Source of the DNA: Streptococcus sp. 2342 | GTDB lineage: Bacteria; Bacillota; Bacilli; Lactobacillales; Streptococcaceae | Assembly (NCBI RefSeq): GCF_013276795.1 | Contig: NZ_VMLR01000004.1 | Span: 37,264-101,263, forward strand | Reading direction: 5' to 3' | DNA: 64,000 nucleotides | In this document: positions 59,485-64,000 of the stretch, piece by piece | Layout: the number at the start of each line of letters is the position of its first letter | Numbering within the stretch: the first letter of the stretch is position 1 | Program-made: the position numbers and the translations under genes | The notes under the pieces: model-generated | What the model saw: the letters and a program-made list of their open reading frames with translations, nothing else | Databases searched by the model: none | Told to the model about the DNA's origin: nothing

Positions 59485-60699
59485 ATGCAGTATTCAGAAA
59501 TAATGATTCGCTACGGTGAGTTGTCAACCAAGGGCAAAAACCGTATGCGTTTCATCAATAAACTTCGCAATAATATTTCAGACGTTTTGTCTATCTATCC
59601 CCAAGTTAAGGTAACAGCAGATCGCGACCGTGCCCATGCTTATCTCAATGGAGCTGATTACACAGCAGTAGCAGAATCGCTCAAACAAGTTTTTGGAATT
59701 CAAAATTTTTCTCCAGTATATAAGGTAGAAAAATCTGTAGAAGTTCTGAAGTCTGCTGTCCAAGAGATTATGAAAGATATCTACAAGGATGGCATGACCT
59801 TTAAGATTTCTAGCAAGCGTAGCGACCACAACTTTGAACTCGACAGTCGTGAACTCAATCAAACACTTGGAGGGGCTGTATTCGAAGCTATTCCAAATGT
59901 GCAGGCTCAAATGAAGAGTCCTGATATCAATCTCCAAGTAGAGATTCGAGAAGAGGCAGCCTACCTTTCTTATGAAACTATTCGTGGGGCTGGTGGTTTG
60001 CCAGTTGGAACTTCAGGTAAAGGGATGCTTATGTTGTCAGGAGGGATTGATTCACCTGTAGCAGGTTATCTTGCTCTTAAGCGTGGGGTGGATATTGAGG
60101 CTGTTCACTTTGCTAGTCCACCATATACTAGTCCCGGTGCCCTCAAGAAAGCGCAGGATTTGACCCGTAAATTGACCAAGTTTGGCGGCAATATCCAGTT
60201 TATCGAGGTGCCTTTCACTGAGATTCAAGAGGAAATTAAGGCCAAGGCGCCAGAAGCCTACCTCATGACCTTGACGCGTCGTTTTATGATGCGGATTACT
60301 GACCGTATTCGTGAGGTACGAAATGGTTTAGTTATCATCAATGGGGAAAGTCTTGGTCAAGTAGCCAGTCAAACTCTTGAAAGTATGCAGGCTATTAACG
60401 CTGTGACCAACACTCCCATCATCCGTCCAGTTGTGACAATGGATAAGTTGGAAATCATTGACATCGCCCAGGAAATTGATACCTTTGACATTTCAATCCA
60501 GCCTTTTGAAGACTGTTGTACTATTTTTGCACCTGACCGTCCGAAAACAAATCCTAAGATTAAGAATGCAGAGCAGTACGAAGCGCGTATGGATGTTGAA
60601 GGCTTGGTTGAGCGAGCAGTGGCTGGGATTATGATCACTGAGATTACACCTCAAGCCGAAAAAGATGAAGTCGATGACTTGATTGACAATCTGCTCTAA
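59485..60699 (+). CDS. thiI: tRNA 4-thiouridine sulfurtransferase ThiI
   Basis: A 404-residue enzyme with ferredoxin-like and THUMP domains at the N-terminus ([20 protein letters not shown]) and a PP-loop ATPase ([20 protein letters not shown] near residue 183). There is no C-terminal rhodanese domain, the usual Gram-positive form, so sulfur must come directly from the desulfurase upstream. TAGGAG precedes the ATG. Confidence 0.96.
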   Translation: MQYSEIMIRYGELSTKGKNRMRFINKLRNNISDVLSIYPQVKVTADRDRAHAYLNGADYTAVAESLKQVFGIQNFSPVYKVEKSVEVLKSAVQEIMKDIYKDGMTFKISSKRSDHNFELDSRELNQTLGGAVFEAIPNVQAQMKSPDINLQVEIREEAAYLSYETIRGAGGLPVGTSGKGMLMLSGGIDSPVAGYLALKRGVDIEAVHFASPPYTSPGALKKAQDLTRKLTKFGGNIQFIEVPFTEIQEEIKAKAPEAYLMTLTRRFMMRITDRIREVRNGLVIINGESLGQVASQTLESMQAINAVTNTPIIRPVVTMDKLEIIDIAQEIDTFDISIQPFEDCCTIFAPDRPKTNPKIKNAEQYEARMDVEGLVERAVAGIMITEITPQAEKDEVDDLIDNLL

Positions 60700-60734
60700 T
60701 CAGAAAATCCAAAAGAATAGCGAAAATCAGTAAA

Positions 60735-60781
60735 AAAAGTTAGTTTTTTCTCTAAAAATAGGTGAAAAACTGACTTTTTTT
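60735..60781 (+). terminator. thiI terminator
   Basis: AAAGTTAGTTTTT and AAAAACTGACTTT pair with one wobble, followed by a T-run. Confidence 0.85.
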
Positions 60782-60790
60782 CTATTTTTA

Positions 60791-60799
60791 TGATATAAT
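60791..60799 (+). promoter_or_regulatory. Extended -10 promoter of the esterase/ATP-grasp operon
   Basis: TGATATAAT, 35 bases before the first esterase start. Confidence 0.75.
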
Positions 60800-60834
60800 G
60801 AGATAAAATTTTGAATATAGAGAGTTTTCTGACA

Positions 60835-61659
60835 ATGAATCAATCCTACTTTTATTTAAAAATGAAAGAACACAAACTCAAGGTTCCTTATACAGGTAAG
60901 GAACGCCGTGTACGTGTTCTTCTTCCTAAAGATTATGAGAAAGATACGGATCGTTCTTATCCTGTTGTTTACTTTCATGATGGGCAAAATGTCTTTTATA
61001 GTAAGGAATCTTTTATTGGTCACTCGTGGAAGATTATCCCAGCTATTAAACGAAATCCGGATATCAGTCGCATGATTGTCGTTGCCATTGACAATGATGG
61101 CATGGGGCGGATGAATGAGTATGCGGCTTGGAAGTTCCAAGAATCTCCTATTCCGGGGCAGCAGTTTGGTGGTAAAGGGGTGGAGTATGCTGAGTTTGTG
61201 ATGGAGGTGGTCAAGCCTTTTATTGATGAGACCTACCGTACCAAAGCTGATCGCCAGCATACGGCTATGATTGGTTCCTCACTAGGAGGAAATATCACCC
61301 AGTTTATCGGTTTGGAATACCAAGACCAAATTGGTTGTCTAGGGGTCTTTTCATCTGCTAACTGGCTCCACCAAGAAGCATTTAACCGTTATATCGAGCG
61401 ACAGAAACTATCGCCTGACCAGCGCATCTTCATCTATGTAGGAACAGAAGAAGCAGATGATACAGACAAGACCTTGATGGCTGGTAATATCAAACAAGCC
61501 TATATCGACTCGTCGCTACGCTATTACCATGATTTGATAGCAGGGGGAGTTCATCTGGATAATCTTGTACTGAAAGTTCAGTCTGGTGCCATCCATAGTG
61601 AAATTCCTTGGTCGGAAAATTTACCAGATTGTTTGAGATTTTTTGCAGAAAAATGGTAA
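60835..61659 (+). CDS. Alpha/beta-hydrolase, esterase D / IroE-like family
   Basis: A 274-residue PF00756-type esterase. YPVVYFHDGQNVF marks the oxyanion region. The nucleophile elbow is in MIGSSLGGNITQFIG (Ser in G-S-S-L-G). The C-terminal part contains VLKVQSGAIHSEIPW with the probable catalytic His. The ATG at 60835 is chosen; upstream codons lie near the promoter, and the only site is a weak AGAGAG. First of a three-gene operon with a second esterase and an ATP-grasp ligase. Substrate unknown. Confidence 0.82.
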   Translation: MNQSYFYLKMKEHKLKVPYTGKERRVRVLLPKDYEKDTDRSYPVVYFHDGQNVFYSKESFIGHSWKIIPAIKRNPDISRMIVVAIDNDGMGRMNEYAAWKFQESPIPGQQFGGKGVEYAEFVMEVVKPFIDETYRTKADRQHTAMIGSSLGGNITQFIGLEYQDQIGCLGVFSSANWLHQEAFNRYIERQKLSPDQRIFIYVGTEEADDTDKTLMAGNIKQAYIDSSLRYYHDLIAGGVHLDNLVLKVQSGAIHSEIPWSENLPDCLRFFAEKW

Positions 61660-61680
61660 AGTAAGAAAGGAAAAAACGAA

Positions 61681-62421
61681 ATGAATATTGAACATCTTAG
61701 CCACTGGAGTGGCAATCTTAACCGTGAAATGTACCTCAACCGTTATGGACATGCTGGGATTCCAGTTGTGGTCTTTGCTTCATCAGGTGGTAGTCACAAC
61801 GAATACTATGATTTTGGCATGATTGATGCCTGTGCTTCCTTGATCGAAGAAGGTCGTGTCCAGTTCTTTACCCTATCCAGTGTAGATAGTGAGAGCTGGT
61901 TGGCCACTTGGAAAAATGGTCACGACCAAGCAGAGATGCACCGTGCCTACGAACGCTATGTGATTGAGGAGGCTATTCCTTTTATCAAGCATAAAACAGG
62001 TTGGTTTGATGGCATGATGACGACAGGTTGCTCCATGGGCGCCTACCATGCAGTCAACTTTTTCCTCCAGCATCCAGATGTCTTTACCAAGGTGATCGCT
62101 CTTAGTGGTGTTTACGATGCACGTTTCTTTGTCGGCGATTATTACAATGATGATGCCATTTACCAAAACTCGCCAGTAGATTATATCTGGAATCAGAACG
62201 ATGGCTGGTTTATCGACCGTTACCGTCAGGCAGAGATTGTGCTTTGTACGGGACTTGGTGCCTGGGAACAAGACGGTCTACCATCTTTCTACAAGCTCAA
62301 AGAAGCTTTTGATCAGAAACAAATTCCAGCTTGGTTTGCTGAATGGGGACACGATGTCGCTCACGACTGGGAATGGTGGCGCAAACAAATACCTTATTTC
62401 CTCGGCAATCTCTATTTATAA
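61681..62421 (+). CDS. Second alpha/beta-hydrolase esterase
   Basis: A 246-residue esterase of the same broad family as its upstream neighbour. The nucleophile elbow is TTGCSMGAYHAVNF (Ser in G-C-S-M-G). The oxyanion region is VVVFASSGGSHNEYYDF and the His is in EWGHDVAHDWEWWRKQIPYF. The strong GAAAGGA site is upstream. The two esterases are only distantly similar, so they may act on different bonds of one compound. Confidence 0.84.
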   Translation: MNIEHLSHWSGNLNREMYLNRYGHAGIPVVVFASSGGSHNEYYDFGMIDACASLIEEGRVQFFTLSSVDSESWLATWKNGHDQAEMHRAYERYVIEEAIPFIKHKTGWFDGMMTTGCSMGAYHAVNFFLQHPDVFTKVIALSGVYDARFFVGDYYNDDAIYQNSPVDYIWNQNDGWFIDRYRQAEIVLCTGLGAWEQDGLPSFYKLKEAFDQKQIPAWFAEWGHDVAHDWEWWRKQIPYFLGNLYL

Positions 62422-62433
62422 AAGGAGCTACCT

Positions 62434-63600
62434 ATGAATTACCTTGTTATTTCTCCCTATTATCCGCAAAATTTTCAACAGTTTACTATCGAACTAGCCA
62501 ATAAAGGCATCACAGTCTTGGGAATTGGTCAAGAACCTTACGAGCAATTGGATGAGCCCTTGCGCAATAGCTTGACCGAGTATTTCCGTGTAGACAATCT
62601 TGAGAACATAGACGAAGTCAAACGAGCAGTTGCTTTTCTCTTTTATAAACATGGCCCAATTGACCGCATCGAGTCCCACAATGAATATTGGCTTGAGTTG
62701 GACGCAGCACTCAGAGAACAATTTAATATTTTTGGTGCCAAACCAGAGGATCTCAAAAAGACTAAATTTAAGTCTGAAATGAAGAAACTTTTCAAAAAAG
62801 CAGGTGTTCCTGTGGTACCTGGAGCTGTTATCAAGACGGAAGCAGATGTTGATCAAGCAGTGAAAGAAATCGGTCTTCCAATGATTGCCAAACCTAATAA
62901 TGGAGTGGGAGCAGCCGCAACCTTTAAGCTTGAGACAGAAAACGATATCAATCACTTCAAGCGAGAATGGGACCATTCGACCGTTTATTTCTTTGAGAAA
63001 TTTGTCACTTCCAGTGAAATTTGTACCTTTGATGGTCTTGTGGACAAGGATGGAAAGATTGTCTTTTCAACGACCTTTGACTACGCCTATACACCGCTTG
63101 ATCTCATGATGTACAAGATGGACAATTCTTACTATGTGCTCAAGGATATGGACCTCAAACTGCGCAAGTATGGTGAGGCTATTGTTAAGGAATTTGGGAT
63201 GAAAGAACGTTTCTTCCATATTGAGTTCTTCCGTGAGGGAGACGATTTTATCGCTATTGAGTACAATAACCGCCCTGCAGGTGGTTTCACTATCGATGTT
63301 TATAACTTTGCGCATTCTTTAGACCTCTATCGTGGCTATGCAGATATTGTTGCAGGAGAGGAGTTCCCAGCGTCAGAATTTGCATCTCAGTATTGTTTGG
63401 CTACATCACGTCGTGCAAATGCCCATTATGTCTATTCTGAGGAGGACTTGCTTGCCAAATACAGCCATCAGTTCAAGGTTAAGAAAATCATGCCAGCGGC
63501 CTTTTCAGAACTTCAAGGAGATTACCTGTATATGCTGACAACTCCGAGTCGACAAGAAATGGAGCAGATGATTGCAGATTTCGGACAACGTCAAGAATAA
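62434..63600 (+). CDS. ATP-grasp carboxylate-amine ligase family protein
   Basis: A 388-residue ATP-grasp enzyme. The N-terminal pre-ATP-grasp domain (YLVISPYYPQNFQQFTIELA) is followed by the ATP-binding region (GLPMIAKPNNGVGAAATFKL) and the metal-binding segment FFREGDDFIAIEYNNRPAGG with the Glu and Asn that hold Mg. Such enzymes join a carboxylate to an amine through an acyl phosphate. The substrate is unknown. It follows the second esterase by 12 bases with AAAAGGAG upstream, and a terminator closes the operon. Confidence 0.87.
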   Translation: MNYLVISPYYPQNFQQFTIELANKGITVLGIGQEPYEQLDEPLRNSLTEYFRVDNLENIDEVKRAVAFLFYKHGPIDRIESHNEYWLELDAALREQFNIFGAKPEDLKKTKFKSEMKKLFKKAGVPVVPGAVIKTEADVDQAVKEIGLPMIAKPNNGVGAAATFKLETENDINHFKREWDHSTVYFFEKFVTSSEICTFDGLVDKDGKIVFSTTFDYAYTPLDLMMYKMDNSYYVLKDMDLKLRKYGEAIVKEFGMKERFFHIEFFREGDDFIAIEYNNRPAGGFTIDVYNFAHSLDLYRGYADIVAGEEFPASEFASQYCLATSRRANAHYVYSEEDLLAKYSHQFKVKKIMPAAFSELQGDYLYMLTTPSRQEMEQMIADFGQRQE

Positions 63601-63608
63601 GAACTCTC

Positions 63609-63647
63609 GGATTAAGGAAATTCACTCCCTTAATCCTTTTGCTTTTT
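63609..63647 (+). terminator. Terminator of the esterase/ATP-grasp operon
   Basis: GGATTAAGG and CCTTAATCC form a nine-base stem, followed by TTTTGCTTTTTT. Confidence 0.9.
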
Positions 63648-63648
63648 T

Positions 63649-63844
63649 ATACTCTTCGAAAATCTCTTCAAACCACGTCAGCGTCGCCTTATCGTAGGTA
63701 TGGTTACTGACTTCGTCAGTTCTATCCACAACCTCAAAACAGTGTTTTGAGCTGACTTCGTCAGTCTTATCTACAACCTCAAAACGGTGTTTTGAGTAGC
63801 CTGCGGCTAACTTCCTAGTTTGCTCTTTGATTTTCATTGAGTAT
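63649..63844 (-). repeat. BOX element, reversed, with two boxB units
   Basis: It begins ATACTCTTCGAAAATCTCTT and ends CTTTGATTTTCATTGAGTAT, the reverse of the other copies. Two boxB-like units (each CTCAAAAC..GTGTTTTGAG with a GACTTCGTCAG arm) lie in tandem between boxC and boxA. Confidence 0.95.
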
Positions 63845-63957
63845 TACAATAAATAAAATCGCTTTTTTATATAATCTTTTGGGAAAGTAGTTGCTAAAAG
63901 ATATAAAAATTGATAGAATAAGAATTATCTAAAAAATTTTAAGGAGAATCTAGCAAA

Positions 63958-64000
63958 TGGATTTCACATGGGCACTGAAGTATGCCACTGAATTTTTGGG
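63958..64000 (+). CDS. Probable MIP-family aquaporin/glycerol channel (3'-truncated by window edge)
   Basis: The last 43 bases open a frame MDFTWALKYATEFLG after TTAAGGAG. This resembles the start of streptococcal glycerol facilitator/aquaporin proteins, in which the first helix carries AEFLG/TEFLG. Only 14 complete codons are visible, so the call is tentative. Confidence 0.5.

Noticed and set aside
63622..63837. 71-residue minus-strand open frame
   Set aside because: It lies almost wholly in the BOX element, lacks a ribosome site, and its sequence is simply translated boxA-boxB-boxB-boxC.

Overview
This window is chromosomal DNA from a mitis-group Streptococcus, most likely S. mitis or a close relative of S. 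pneumoniae. The evidence is the gene content and order (infC-rpmI-rplT-gloA-pyrK-pyrDb-lytB-pavA-ybeY-dgkA-era-mutM-coaE-pmrA-rpmG-secG-rnr-smpB-tehB-coiA-pepF), a choline-binding LytB, four BOX elements, macP and rocS, extended -10 (TGnTATAAT) promoters, moderate AT richness, and a YSIRK/LPXTG surface protein. Species assignment rests on recalled family and synteny knowledge; no search was run.

Layout. 1-1510: end of infC, ribosomal proteins L35 and L20, and a glyoxalase. 1500-3490: PyrR-attenuated pyrK-pyrDb. 3500-7000: choline-binding glucosaminidase LytB facing pavA. 7050-15730: a long plus-strand housekeeping run from ybeY to tehB. 15730-16610: a small accessory island holding a hicAB toxin-antitoxin locus. 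The island is bounded by two copies of a 46-bp segment that each contain a terminator and a ComX (late competence) box. hicA is broken by a BOX element, and the adjacent competence gene coiA has a stop at codon 24. 17597-21160: pepF, an O-methyltransferase and PrsA/PpmA. 21240-25270: ftsW and ppc. 25300-28520: a T-box-controlled ABC transporter (trpXYZ type) with a BOX in its leader. 28560-36260: dnaG-rpoD, a MIP18-family gene, two glycolipid glycosyltransferases, a PspC-domain protein, a DUF4044 protein, obg and a 51-aa protein. 36360-37110: an IS200-type element. 37260-39500: an amino-acid ABC transporter. 39900-46750: a 2280-aa repeat-rich wall-anchored surface protein. 46820-51360 (minus strand): lysS, then a phosphatase, YbaK, DUF368 and GH25 cluster. 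51430-55020: glmU, a nudix hydrolase, macP, mtnN and rocS. 55090-57720: a BOX, an exonuclease and a membrane GDPD. 57767-60780: a small membrane protein, a cysteine desulfurase and thiI. 60790-63600: two esterases and an ATP-grasp ligase. 63649-64000: a reversed BOX and the start of a probable aquaporin gene.

Functional themes. Much of the window serves envelope biogenesis: LytB, FtsW, MacP (PBP2a cofactor), GlmU, DgkA, a DUF368 undecaprenyl-phosphate carrier, CpoA and its partner glycolipid synthase, a GH25 muramidase and the giant adhesin. The rest is core information processing: primase, sigma-A, RNase R/SmpB, era/obg GTPases, LysRS, thiI and its desulfurase. The strongest unusual signals are the hicAB island with its duplicated competence box, the BOX-broken hicA, the nonsense codon in coiA, a perfect inverted repeat straddling the rocS promoter, two apparently leaderless genes, a structured IS200 tail resembling a TnpB guide-RNA scaffold, and an esterase/esterase/ATP-grasp operon of unknown purpose.
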